Shown: positions 1 to 10,000, counted from the first letter of the stretch. The stretch: 64,000 bases of DNA from JAPLST01 sp964397565 (GCA_964397565.1 CAYNJC010000011.1:1-64000); one strand, 5' to 3'. The notes: generated by a model from the letters alone, not told the origin. Numbers and translations are program-made.

Positions 1-157
1 TTCCTGGTTATCTTATTCTACTATTCTGTGTCCAGGAAAACTGGTGGCGATATAAACCACTCTGACGCTCACCCTCGCCGTTCTGTTCTGCGCCGGCACG
101 CTCTGCGCCGCCAAGTACGTTGATCCGCTCAACGGCAGCGACAGCAATGATGGTTCG

Positions 158-1192
158 ATGGCCACGCCATTTAAAACACTGGCAAAGATCGGTATACTGC
201 CGAATGAAACCGTCTACATCACCAACTCGGCGTTATGCTATGTCAACGGCAAGGACCTGAACCCAAGCAATGTGACGCTGACCTCGTGGGGTGACACACG
301 GCCCACCATCTATCTGACCAATTCCGGCGGCACGGCGCTGCTCTATATGAACCATGCGTGGGTGACCAATTCCTTCCGCATGGTCAATCTCAAGGTGATG
401 GCCGACACCAACTATAACACTATTTTCATCTATCCGCGGGCTGGTTATGGCAAGGTGGTTGCCATTGAGAACTGTGAGTTTGATTGGTCGCGGTGCACGG
501 GCGTCACCATACGGGTCATTCATCTGCGTAGCCCTGGTGTGCGCTTCAGTTTCTATAGCAATCTGGTGCATGACGTAACGATCGGCTCCGCCACCAGCGG
601 CTCCTTAATCAGCAACGAAGGGGATCCCTACGTCTGCGATGTGCGCTACAACCGCTTCTACAATTTTCAGGGTCTGAATCCGGGGATCATGGCGACGGCT
701 GCGGCGAATTGCAGCGGCATTCTCGCCAACAACACGGCCTGGGGCTGCAACTATCTGATGTGGTATAACCAGCCCGGCAATTGTCTGCTGACCAATGTCA
801 ACAACATTGTTGAATACGCCAAGTACACGGTGGGCAAGAACTGGTTTCGCAGCAGCAGCGCTACCGGCAGATCGTTCTGTGACTTTACTTTCTCCGGCGA
901 CGCAAGCGGTGTGACCTTTGATGCCTTTACCTTGCAGGGTCCCAGCAACCTCACGGCATTGTCCGAGGCCCAGATCGCGTTCTGGAGCACGAACGCAAGC
1001 GATATGTATGACCCGCGCTTCCTCAAGACCGATTTCAACTCGGTGGCGGCGGTGAGCGATGCCGCGACTATGTATCCCGAACTGAATCTTGTCTCGTATG
1101 CCGGCTGGGCGCCATCCATACCCGAGCCGGCCACGGCGCTGCTTGCTGGTTTGTCACTGCTCGTCCTGTCTTTGCGTAAGCTGATCTACTAA
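158..1192 (+). CDS. PEP-CTERM beta-helix-type surface protein with degenerate 5' end
   Basis: Exported surface protein of unknown enzymatic role. The frame is open from base 56 (TAA at 53-55), and codons before the first ATG at 158 already encode the end of a signal peptide and the mature N-terminus shared with the next gene (LFCAGTLCAAKYVDPLNG, bases 83-136). No in-frame ATG, GTG or TTG lies between 56 and 158, so the signal-peptide start is missing, or translation uses CTG at 62. The body resembles right-handed beta-helix proteins, with short Asn-rich rungs such as ANNTAWG. The end is a PEP-CTERM tail (IPEPATALLAGLSLLVLSLR). The next gene follows after 11 bases with a good ribosome site. 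Probably a recently duplicated copy whose 5' end has decayed. Confidence 0.75.
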   Translation: MATPFKTLAKIGILPNETVYITNSALCYVNGKDLNPSNVTLTSWGDTRPTIYLTNSGGTALLYMNHAWVTNSFRMVNLKVMADTNYNTIFIYPRAGYGKVVAIENCEFDWSRCTGVTIRVIHLRSPGVRFSFYSNLVHDVTIGSATSGSLISNEGDPYVCDVRYNRFYNFQGLNPGIMATAAANCSGILANNTAWGCNYLMWYNQPGNCLLTNVNNIVEYAKYTVGKNWFRSSSATGRSFCDFTFSGDASGVTFDAFTLQGPSNLTALSEAQIAFWSTNASDMYDPRFLKTDFNSVAAVSDAATMYPELNLVSYAGWAPSIPEPATALLAGLSLLVLSLRKLIY

Positions 1193-1203
1193 GGAACACT
1201 ATC

Positions 1204-2337
1204 ATGAAAATCACCTTCCTTCTTTCTCTCGCAGTGTTGTTCTGCGCCGGCACGCTCTGCGCCGCCAAGTACGTTGATCCGCTCAATGGCAGCGACGCCA
1301 ATCTCGGCACGGTGGCCGCGCCGTGGCGCACGCTGAAGAACATCAACTATCTAGACGACACGATTTACATTTCCAATTCAACGGTCTGTTATTTCGGTGA
1401 TTTGATGGATCGTATTTTTACCAATGTCGTCCTCAGACCCTGGGGCGATGGTATGCCCACCATTTTGGTAAGCAACACGGCGGGCGGGACGGCAGCGCTG
1501 TACATGAACTCCTTGTCCATTCTCTCGCAAGTGCGCATGTATAACCTCAAATGGACCTTTGCCAGTGACTTTACCCGGCGACTGATCCAGTCGCGGTTTA
1601 ACTTCAACAAGAAAATCATCATCGAGCATTGCGAGTTCGATTTCACTGGGGTTAGTGGCGCTGGCAGTGTTGTTTACGTTCAGGATTGCACCAACGTTGA
1701 GGTTCGCATTTGGAGCAATCTGGTATACCGTCTTAACACAACCGCTAACCGCTATGTTGTCGAGGAGAGCGGCACGGGTTCCATGAATGTGGACATGCGG
1801 TACAATCGCTTTTATGACTTCGGCACGGCCAGCGGTGTCTTGATCAGCGCGCACCCACTGTCTTCTGCAATTATTGCCAACAACACAGCGTGGGGTGGGA
1901 ATTACCTTTGTTATCTCAACAGCCCCACTGTGGCCGCCGGATTTACCAACATCAACAATGTTGTCGATTATGAGAAAGACCCCACCAACCGAAAGTGGTT
2001 CCGCTGCCAAACGGTTCCCGGACTGCAATCGTTCTGCGACTTCAACGTTTCGGGCGACACGCTGGCCTACACTTTCGCAAACACGATCAATGGCGCAAGT
2101 AACCAGGCTGGTTTGACTGACGCGCAGATCAACTTCAAGAACACGACCGATGTGGCCAACGCCCAGTTCCTCAAGACCGATCTTGGCTCGGTAGCCACAG
2201 CCAGCGATGCCGCGACTATGTATCCCGAACTGAATCTTGTCTCGTATGCCGGCTGGGCGCCGACGATTGTGCCTGAGCCGCTGTTCCTCGTTGCGCTGGC
2301 GTACGGTTTTGGCTGCCTGTATCTTTTGCGGCGGTAA
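1204..2337 (+). CDS. PEP-CTERM beta-helix-type surface protein
   Basis: A 377-residue exported protein. Signal peptide MKITFLLSLAVLFCAGTLCA is followed by the family start AKYVDPLNGSDANLGT and APWRTLKNI. Asn-rich rungs (IANNTAWGGNYL) suggest a right-handed beta-helix, as in pectate-lyase-like or DUF1565 proteins, but I see no catalytic signature. The C-terminus is VPEPLFLVALAYGFGCLYLL plus Arg-Arg, a PEP-CTERM sorting signal for exosortase processing and surface attachment. AAGGAA lies upstream of the ATG. It is a paralogue of the preceding gene and of those at 5973 and 7091. Bases 2203-2261 are identical to 1055-1113, which suggests recent duplication or gene conversion. Confidence 0.85.
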   Translation: MKITFLLSLAVLFCAGTLCAAKYVDPLNGSDANLGTVAAPWRTLKNINYLDDTIYISNSTVCYFGDLMDRIFTNVVLRPWGDGMPTILVSNTAGGTAALYMNSLSILSQVRMYNLKWTFASDFTRRLIQSRFNFNKKIIIEHCEFDFTGVSGAGSVVYVQDCTNVEVRIWSNLVYRLNTTANRYVVEESGTGSMNVDMRYNRFYDFGTASGVLISAHPLSSAIIANNTAWGGNYLCYLNSPTVAAGFTNINNVVDYEKDPTNRKWFRCQTVPGLQSFCDFNVSGDTLAYTFANTINGASNQAGLTDAQINFKNTTDVANAQFLKTDLGSVATASDAATMYPELNLVSYAGWAPTIVPEPLFLVALAYGFGCLYLLRR

Positions 2338-2526
2338 TTCTTGGCGAGTGTCGGCGCTGGCCTTGGGCCAGTTCCGCCAACGGCGTGGCTGGCTAAGCCG
2401 CATGGCTTGGATTGCTGCAAATCCGCGGCGTGCCCCGCAGCCACGGCAATCCGGTATTCAGTAACCAGCTGCTTGGAGTCCCGCCAACGGCGTGGATGTT
2501 CAGTATTCGGCGCAGAATGGGCATCA

Positions 2527-2578
2527 GATCGCCGGATGGGACCGGCTCCCACTTTGCAGAGGCATGGTGCGTCAGTAT
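2527..2578 (+). repeat. Dispersed intergenic repeat, copy 1
   Basis: The 52-base element reads GATCGCCGGATGGGACCGG and continues through GGCATGGTGCGTCAGTA. It aligns ungapped with about 45 matches to the reverse complement of 38796-38847. Both copies are intergenic and both are flanked by low-complexity ACTGA/GATTACC-type sequence. Confidence 0.65.
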
Positions 2579-2582
2579 CTGC

Positions 2583-2614
2583 AACTGAACACTGAAAACT
2601 GAAAACTGAAAACC
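2583..2614 (+). repeat. Short tandem repeat of ACTGAAA
   Basis: About four units of ACTGAA(A/C) lie directly after the dispersed repeat. Similar short arrays occur at 14805-14829. Function unknown. Confidence 0.7.
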
Positions 2615-2746
2615 GCTGCCAGCTGACTTGGTTAGTCCCGCCATCGGCGTGGATACGCCACGCGCTCCGCGCGGGGCATGCTGCGCCATAATGAGAGCGG
2701 CCCCCGTGCCGCGCTGCTACTGCTGCCCTTGTTTTGTTGGGTTCTT

Positions 2747-5700
2747 ATGTTCAATGCTCTCAAGCACCACTGCATTACTTCGCCACTCCGCCGTCGCCGC
2801 TTGCGCCGCGCACTGTTGGGCGCTGTGCTTGCCGGTGGTGTGGCCCACGCGGCGATTCTCATTCCGGCCCATACAGAATGGCGCTATGCATTGGTCCGCT
2901 CATCCACCAACTGGACCGGGCTGGCGTTTGACGACCGCGCCTGGGGCGCCTGCACCACCTTGGTTGGTTACGGCTCGTCGTCAGTGGATGCAACGCTGCC
3001 AACCACAGCCTTGGCGTGCAATGGCCGCTCGTATTTCAGAAAAACATTTGTGGTCGCCGCTACGGGTGCCATCGCGGGCCTTTCGCTGAAGATCGCGGCG
3101 GACAACGCAGCGCTGGCCTATCTCAATGGCGTGTTTGTGCATAATGACACCTTATGGAATGATCGCTATGGCCATGACTGGGATTACGCGCCGTGGAATG
3201 CCGACGTCAAGATCGATCGTAATGTGCTGCGCGTCGGCACGAATGTGTTAGCCGTCGCGGTCAACAATTTTGGTGGCAGTGACATGGGCTTCGATGCACA
3301 ACTCGAGACGGCGGCCGACAATACCGGCCTCGAACTTCCCGGCAGCGATCCCTTGCGCATGACCGACCCAAACCGCCCGCAGATTCTGCGGGTCACGCCG
3401 GAACGTGACAACATTGTGCGCATCACGTTCAACGAGGAACTTAATTTTCAGGGCGCAGCACAATCCGGGACGCTGTTCATTGCATGCACCAATGATCCGG
3501 CCTACGCCACCAACGTGCTGCCCACCCAAGTCGGCTTCGAAATCCGGCCAATCAGCGCGGTGGATCCGTGGACGAGCACACTGACGATTGAATACGACTT
3601 GGTGGTCGTGCTGCCGTTGCCCATGCAGAACGGCGTGCGCTATGAATTCTGGTGCACCGGTGTCACTGATCTGGTCGGATGGACGCCCGCTGCGAGCAGC
3701 CTGCCCGTGGCACTGTCAAATGACGCGCACACGCTGACCAACCGCAACATAAAAGTGAATCAACACGGCTACCGCACCGACGCGCCCTTGAAGTACGCTT
3801 ATTTGGGCGGGTATCTCGGCACGCTGGGGCCCATGCCGGTGGACGGGATTACCACGTGGCAACTGATTGACGCGGACACGCAGGCGCCCGTGCTCAGCGG
3901 TGCGTGGGTTTTGCGCACCGCAAATGATGTTGACACCGGCGAGACGATTATGAGCGCGGATTTTTCAGGCTGGACGACGCCCGGCCGCTATTATCTGTTT
4001 GTGCCCGGTGCCGGCTGTTCGCCGGTGTTTGACGTGCGCGCGACCGTCTACAATGATCTGCTGAGCCTGGCGGCGCGCAGCTTCTACCTGGCCCGCTGTG
4101 GCATGCCCGACGGCGTCGGCCCGCCCTATTCGTCGCCATGGCACTATGGCACCTGCCACACCAACGATGGGTTTTACCATTGGTCCGTCACCAATTCACC
4201 GTTCTGGCGCGGGGAACAGCCCGGCGCGTACCGCGAGTTGCGCGGTGGCTGGCATGACGCGGCCGACTACGGCAAGTATGTGGTCAGCGCGATGGACACG
4301 CTCTGGACCTTGTTCTGCGCTTACGAGTCGTATCCGCAGAGTTTTATTGATGGCCAATTCAGCATTCCGGAAAGCAACAACGGCGTTCCCGATTTGCTCG
4401 ATGAGATCCGCTATGAACTCGATTGGCTTATGAAAATGCAGGACAACGACGGGGGCGTCTACCACAAAGTCTGCACCAAGAACTGGTGCGAGACGCTGCC
4501 GGAAAGCGATCCGCAAAACAAATGCTTGCTTGAGAAAACAACCCACGACACTGCCGCGTTCGGCGCCGGCATGGCCATGGCCGCCCGCGTGTTTACCCCA
4601 TGGGACCAGGACGCCGCCGCCCAGTTCCTCGCCGCCGCCACGGCCGCCTGGGCGTTTGTCGAGCGCACCCGCTACGTAGCCACCAACGAGTGGGTGATGC
4701 CCACCAACAACACCTATCAACTTCGGCAATCCACACGCTTCATTTATGGCGTCTGGCTCGGCAGCGACACGAACCACACCGGCGTGAACTTCTACCAGTC
4801 CAACCGCGGCTACTTCCGTTCACGCGGGTATAACAATGGCGCCATCGTCGCCTTCAGCAACACGCTGCCAGCCCAAGTTGCCACCCGGGGCTTGTTCACC
4901 CAATATGATGCCTATCCGGCCGTGCCCGCCGGCGGATTCCTCAACCCCGCCGATGGCAAGTATGGCGGTGAATACGGTGACCGCTATGGCGACCAGGATG
5001 AGCGCGCCTGGTGTGCCGCCGAGTTGTACCGAACCACGGGCGATGACGCGTACCAAAGCGCCGCGCTCGCGTTTGCCAGCAAAGATGTGAGTGGCTGGTC
5101 GTACGCGCACACCCCCGAAAAGGCGACCTGGGCTCTTGCCAACGCGGTCTGGTCGAATGCCAACACCACTGTCCGCGCCCAGTGCCGCGCCCAGTTCGTC
5201 ACGCGCGCCACCAATATTCTGGTGGCGGCAAAGGCCAGGCCGTATCGGTCCGATTACCACATCCAGTACTATGGCACTGCGGGCAACGCCTCGGTGCTCG
5301 CCCGCCAATTGCTCTGTGGCTATTATTTCAGCAGCAACACGACCGCGTTCCGCACGTATGCGCTGCTGGCCATGGATGCGCAATTGGGCGCCAATGCCCT
5401 CGCCTATCCGTATTTCACCGGCGTTGGCACCTACCGCATCTTGCGGCCGGTCAGCAACATAGCCGAGCACGACGGCATTGCTGATCCAGTGCCCGGCCTG
5501 GTGATCAACGGACCGGCGCCGGTCTGCGACTATTACTACCGGCTGGATGCCGCGCGTCATCCGGACACGTATGCGTATCCGCACGCGCGTTGCTACTTCG
5601 ACGTGGAAGAGATCGGCACGGCCGAGGCCGGCATCGGCGGCCAGGGCTACTTTCTCTGGGCGGTGGCCGGGCTGGCGCAACCGGGCCTGCCCGAGCCGGG

Positions 5701-5860
5701 CGTGGCCGGCGTCATCTGCCTGCTGGCCATCTGGCGCAGGCGCCTCTGGCAACCAATGATCGGTGATCAGGGACCAGTAATCCGTGACATGGGTTCAGGA
5801 TTCAGGGAAAATGGTTTTGCGGAAACCCATGAGAAAGTTGCGCGCATTCATTTTATATGA
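2747..5860 (+). CDS. GH9 endoglucanase with N-terminal jelly-roll domain and extended PEP-CTERM tail
   Basis: Secreted glycoside hydrolase family 9 enzyme, expected to cleave beta-1,4-glucan (cellulose or a related glucan). I start at 2747 because it places ALLGAVLAGGVAHA as the signal peptide core; 2678 is the longer alternative. Residues about 45-200 look like a galactose-binding jelly-roll. The CelD_N Ig-like domain begins near residue 334 (NIKVNQHGY). The GH9 core has GGWHDAADYGKY near residue 500 (catalytic-base Asp pair), LGANALAYPYFTGVG, and DVEEIGTAEAG near residue 951 (probable acid Glu). A PEP-CTERM motif (LPEPGVAGVICLLAIWRRR) starts near residue 982, but the frame continues about 37 residues past it. 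The TGA stop at 5858-5860 touches an operator-like palindrome. Confidence 0.9.
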   Translation: MFNALKHHCITSPLRRRRLRRALLGAVLAGGVAHAAILIPAHTEWRYALVRSSTNWTGLAFDDRAWGACTTLVGYGSSSVDATLPTTALACNGRSYFRKTFVVAATGAIAGLSLKIAADNAALAYLNGVFVHNDTLWNDRYGHDWDYAPWNADVKIDRNVLRVGTNVLAVAVNNFGGSDMGFDAQLETAADNTGLELPGSDPLRMTDPNRPQILRVTPERDNIVRITFNEELNFQGAAQSGTLFIACTNDPAYATNVLPTQVGFEIRPISAVDPWTSTLTIEYDLVVVLPLPMQNGVRYEFWCTGVTDLVGWTPAASSLPVALSNDAHTLTNRNIKVNQHGYRTDAPLKYAYLGGYLGTLGPMPVDGITTWQLIDADTQAPVLSGAWVLRTANDVDTGETIMSADFSGWTTPGRYYLFVPGAGCSPVFDVRATVYNDLLSLAARSFYLARCGMPDGVGPPYSSPWHYGTCHTNDGFYHWSVTNSPFWRGEQPGAYRELRGGWHDAADYGKYVVSAMDTLWTLFCAYESYPQSFIDGQFSIPESNNGVPDLLDEIRYELDWLMKMQDNDGGVYHKVCTKNWCETLPESDPQNKCLLEKTTHDTAAFGAGMAMAARVFTPWDQDAAAQFLAAATAAWAFVERTRYVATNEWVMPTNNTYQLRQSTRFIYGVWLGSDTNHTGVNFYQSNRGYFRSRGYNNGAIVAFSNTLPAQVATRGLFTQYDAYPAVPAGGFLNPADGKYGGEYGDRYGDQDERAWCAAELYRTTGDDAYQSAALAFASKDVSGWSYAHTPEKATWALANAVWSNANTTVRAQCRAQFVTRATNILVAAKARPYRSDYHIQYYGTAGNASVLARQLLCGYYFSSNTTAFRTYALLAMDAQLGANALAYPYFTGVGTYRILRPVSNIAEHDGIADPVPGLVINGPAPVCDYYYRLDAARHPDTYAYPHARCYFDVEEIGTAEAGIGGQGYFLWAVAGLAQPGLPEPGVAGVICLLAIWRRRLWQPMIGDQGPVIRDMGSGFRENGFAETHEKVARIHFI

Positions 5861-5873
5861 TAAAGCGTTTTAT
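5860..5873 (+). promoter_or_regulatory. Operator-like palindrome O1 (ATAAA-N4-TTTAT)
   Basis: ATAAAGCGTTTTAT has both half-sites intact (10/10). Its centre is 9.5 bases upstream of the -35 element of the promoter at 5876-5904. It probably binds a LacI-family protein controlling the operon that starts at 5973. Confidence 0.7.
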
Positions 5874-5875
5874 TA

Positions 5876-5904
5876 TTGACTTTCTGCCGAACTTGTGGTA
5901 CACT
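5876..5904 (+). promoter_or_regulatory. Sigma70-type promoter for the 5973 operon
   Basis: TTGACT, 17-base spacer, TACACT. The predicted start is near 5911, about 60 bases before the ATG at 5973. The operator O1 ends two bases upstream of the -35 box. Confidence 0.75.
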
Positions 5905-5972
5905 AATGATCATGGGACAGCGCTCCGCGGCATGCCGCCGCCGGGACTGCCCGATTAACCTTCCTGCCTCCT

Positions 5973-7094
5973 ATGAACACCGAGCTTCTTCGCCGCAGTC
6001 TCATGGTTCTTCTTATGGCCGCGCTGACCGCAGGTGCCGCGAAATATGTCGACCCGCTCACCGGCGATGACGCCCATGATGGTTCGCCGGGCGCGCCGTG
6101 GAAAACGTTGCAGAACATTCAGCAATTGGCTGACACTGTTTATGTGACCAACTCGGCGATATGCCAGTTCGGGCCGCTCAGTCGCATACCCTACGATGTC
6201 ACCATCCAATCGTGGGGCGCGGCGATGCCGACCATTGTGTTCAGCAACACGGATGCCGCGGCACGCGGTCCGTTCCGCATCGAAGATGCGAACGCGTGGC
6301 GACTCGTGCTGCGCAACCTGCGCCTGGTGTGCCCGCTGGCGTTCACGGACGACCGGCTGATCTATCTGCGCAATGTCGGGCGCACGGCAGACATTGAGAA
6401 TTGCATCTTCGACATCGCCAGCACCACTGCCAGTGAAATTATCACCTTGCGCACCCGCGGTGTCTTCCTGCGCTTCCACAACAACCTTGTGCTGGGCTCG
6501 CCGAGCCGTCCCCTGGTGACCGCCGCGGCCGACACCAGTGCCACGGCATCCACCCTCGATTTCCGTTACAACCGGCTGTATCACTGCAAGACGGGGCTTA
6601 GCCTTTCGCATGTCTGTGCGGCGCTGGTGGCCAACAACACGGCCTTCGCTTCGGAATACCTCATCCGCGTGTTTGCCGGCGACGTCACGACGACCAACCT
6701 GAATAATATTGTTGATAACGTGACGGGTGGCGGCCGCTGGTTTTACGGCAATACTGCGGCAACCCGCCCGTTCTGCAACTATAATTTTTCCGGCGACACG
6801 GCCGGCAACACCTATGTCAATCCCGCCCATGGTGGCAATGACCAAATCGACTTGACGGACGCTCAACTGGCGTTTCTCAACACCAATGATCCCTTGAACG
6901 CCTTGTTTCTCAAGATTGACAACAGTTCGGTCGCGGCGAGTTCGGGAGCGGCCGCGGCGTATCCCAGTCTGAGCCTTGCCAGTTATGCCGGCTGGGCCGC
7001 GCCGGTGCCAGAGCCCGCCAGCGCCGCGCTGGCAGGCCTGGGTCTGCTCGTCGTGCTATGTTCCAGATTACACCAACCTATTAGGTGCTTATGA
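5973..7094 (+). CDS. PEP-CTERM beta-helix-type surface protein
   Basis: A 373-residue exported protein. Signal sequence MNTELLRRSLMVLLMAALTA precedes AKYVDPLTGDDAHDGS and APWKTLQNIQQL, the signature of the family also found at 158, 1204 and the first 345 residues of the protein at 7091. Asn-rich rungs (VANNTAFASEYL) support a beta-helix. The tail is VPEPASAALAGLGLLVVLC followed by a basic end. No clear purine-rich ribosome site precedes the ATG. It is the first gene of a chain of start/stop overlaps: its TGA at 7092-7094 overlaps the ATG at 7091 of the next gene. The substrate is unknown. Confidence 0.85.
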   Translation: MNTELLRRSLMVLLMAALTAGAAKYVDPLTGDDAHDGSPGAPWKTLQNIQQLADTVYVTNSAICQFGPLSRIPYDVTIQSWGAAMPTIVFSNTDAAARGPFRIEDANAWRLVLRNLRLVCPLAFTDDRLIYLRNVGRTADIENCIFDIASTTASEIITLRTRGVFLRFHNNLVLGSPSRPLVTAAADTSATASTLDFRYNRLYHCKTGLSLSHVCAALVANNTAFASEYLIRVFAGDVTTTNLNNIVDNVTGGGRWFYGNTAATRPFCNYNFSGDTAGNTYVNPAHGGNDQIDLTDAQLAFLNTNDPLNALFLKIDNSSVAASSGAAAAYPSLSLASYAGWAAPVPEPASAALAGLGLLVVLCSRLHQPIRCL

Positions 7095-10000
7095 AAACAC
7101 TTTGTCTTATGCTGTGGGCTGTCTCGCTGGCCGCCCTGGCCGCGAAATATGTTGACCCGCTCAACGGCAATGATGCGAACGATGGCTCGATCAGCGCGCC
7201 GTGGAAGACGCTCACCAAGATTCACCAGCTCAACGACACGGTCTACATCACCAATTCCGCCGTGTGCTACTTCGGCGACACCGGCGACCGGAGTCCGAGC
7301 AACGTGCTGCTGACGTCGTGGGGGCCGGCGCGGCCGACCATCCTCGCAAGCAATGTGGCAACGAGCCGGCTTATTTATCTGGGCAGTCCCGGCCGCACGA
7401 TCCGCATGAACAATGTCAAATGGACGCGGGCTTACGAGTTCGGCTCGCGCATCGTCCATATGCAGGGCACGTCGGCCAACACGGTCGAGGTTGACAACTG
7501 CGAATTCGACATGACCGGCAACACCAACAACCGTGCGTTCTATATCCGCACCGACCAGGCTTTTGTCCGGTTTTGCAGCAATCTTGTCTACAATTTAGTC
7601 ACCTCGGAGTTTTTCATTCATAGCGAACAATACCCCTTCAACGTCGATTTTCGCTACAATCGTTTTTATAACGTGGCCGGCGGGATCTTGCACACACGCA
7701 TCGCCGGCTGCAAGGGCATCGTGGCCAACAACACGGCTTTGAGCTGCACCCTGCTGGTGTCCACGGAAAGCGACTCCAGCGGCGTGACCAACCTTAACAA
7801 TATTGTCGACAACTTCGTGCCGAGCGGCAGCAGCAACAACAAATGGATCAGCTATTCTGCGCCGACGCGCATCATGTTTGCAGATTACACCTACTCGGGC
7901 GATCCCGACGCGACCACCTTCGGCGCCGGCATCATCAAAGGGCCGAGCAATTTCGTCAGTTTATCGGATGTGCAACTGGCATTTGTAAATAACAGTGATG
8001 TCGCCAGTCCTGATTTCTTGAAGATCGAATTAGAGTCCGTCGCGGCCAGTTCCGCGGCCAGTATCACCTATCCCACCCTGAATCTGCCGCCGTGGGCTGG
8101 CTGGGCCGCGCCGGCCGGCGCGCCGACAAACCCAATATTGTCAGTGAATCCCCCGGCGCTGGATCTCGGCGCCGTGCCAGTGGCGGCAACGTACACCATT
8201 GCCAATGCCGGCATCGGCATCTTGTATTGGACCAATACGGTCAGCGCCGGCGGCGCGTGGCTGGCACTGTCACGCACGACCGGCACGCAAAGCGGCACGG
8301 TCACCGTCACGGTTGACCGCACCAGTCTGGCGTATGGTTCCTACACCGGCCGGATTGACGTGACGGCCAACGGCGATATTCCGGTGCAATATGTCACTGT
8401 CTACCTGCGCAAATCGCCGCCGCTGCTGGCCGTCACACCGGCGACACTGGACGCGGGCGCGACCCTCACGGCGCTGCCATATGCGCTGAGTAACGCCGGC
8501 GCTGAGGTGCTGTACTGGACCAATGCCGTCACGGCCGGCGGCACCTGGTTAAGCGTTGCGCCGGCGATTGGGTCGCAGAATGGCGCGGCCACGGCCAGCG
8601 TCAATCGCACCAGTGTCGGTTACGGTTCCTACACTGGCGCCGTGGTGGTCAGTGCCAATGGCGCGGTGCCGGCGGCAACGGTGAGTGTCTTCATGACCAA
8701 ATCGCCGCCGGACTTGGCGGTGGCGCCACTGGCGCTTGATTTTGGGCGCGCGAGCACCTCGCAAACGGTGGACGTCTGGAACAATGGCGTCGGCACGGTG
8801 AACTGGACGGCGGCGCCGGATGCGGCGTGGCTGGCCTTGTCAGCCAGCGCCGGCACAGCCAGCAACGTGCATCAGGTGGTGACGGTGCTGGTGAATCGCG
8901 CGCTGCTCGCGCCCTCGAACGACTTCACCGGCCATGTCCTGTTCACGCCCGACGCCGGGCCGATCGAGACCGTCACGGTGGCCGTTTCGACGTTTGCGCT
9001 GGCGACCAACGGGATGGGCTTTTTGCACATCGCGATTGTGCCGGAAAGCAATCCAAGCACGCCCATGCCGGGCCGCTTGATTCTTGCGTCGGTCGCGGCC
9101 GGCGCCACCAATTACCTGCAATGGTTTGAAACGGAAGAGGAAGCGCAGACGAACCGCTGGGGCTACACCGGCTGGTTCATGTACACCACCTTGCAGGGCG
9201 TGCATCACCCGCGCAAGTACCTGACCTATCGCGTGCCGGCCGGCGACCTGCTGATCACCGCCGGGCGCGGCATGAGTTGGTATCCCACCAACGCGCAAGT
9301 GACGATTAACAACGGCGCGACGACCGACGTCGCCATGGTGCTGCGGCGCGTGGTGGACATGGAGACGCGCGGCTGGTATTGCGGCGAGGCGCATGTGCAC
9401 GTCAACCACGGCGGGGGCGACTATCCGATCAACCAGATCACCAGCAACCAGTTCATGCTGTGGGCTGAGGCCGCCGGCGTGAACTTTCTGTCGCTCAACC
9501 AGGAATACCTTGGCGCGGGCGCCACGAATCTGGCCGGCCAGCAGGCGTACATTCTGCCGATGTCGAACGCGACCTGCCAGGTATGGATGGGCGGCGAGCG
9601 GCCCAAGAGCATTCTCGGCCACCTGGCGGAAATCATCCCGCCGCAAAATCCGTTTACCGTCCTGGATGATCCGCCGTATTATATCGGCTGCGAACAGGTG
9701 CGCCGGCAAGGCGGCATCACCTATCCGGTGCATGCGGATCGCCAGTTCGGTGCCGTGCCCTACGAGTGGAACAATTTTTACAAGTCGTATCCGCTGGATG
9801 CCTTGCTGGGACCGGCGTTTGACGCGTGGAGCGTCGCCTCCAACAACGAGCGCGGCTACAATGGCCGTCAGTTGGGCTGGTGGTATGCGCTGCTGAACCG
9901 CGGCAGCCGCCTGCCGGCCATGGCCGACAGCGACTATGCCTTTGATACCATTTTCGGCGGCATGTCCATGATCGGCAATTGGATCGCCTATGTCAACATC

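Larger units (their letters stand above)
2338..2746. repeat. Repeat-rich intergenic region
   Basis: This stretch of about 400 bases holds no convincing gene. A motif close to AGTCCCGCCAACGGCGTGGA occurs three times (about 2362-2390, 2472-2497 and 2627-2654). Bases 2527-2578 are about 85% identical to an inverted copy at 38796-38847. A short tandem array of ACTGAAA occupies 2583-2614. The imperfect hairpin AAGCC-GCAT-GGCTT near 2395-2408 has no following T-run, so it is not called a terminator. Confidence 0.6.

Noticed and set aside
48..62. ATAAACCAC near the window start as a half-operator
   Set aside because: Only the left half-site matches; the right half (CTCTGA) does not, and no promoter boxes were found around it.
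2678..2746. Start of the GH9 gene at 2678
   Set aside because: It would add 23 residues ahead of a complete signal peptide and lies directly after repeat DNA, so 2747 is preferred, though neither start has a strong ribosome site.
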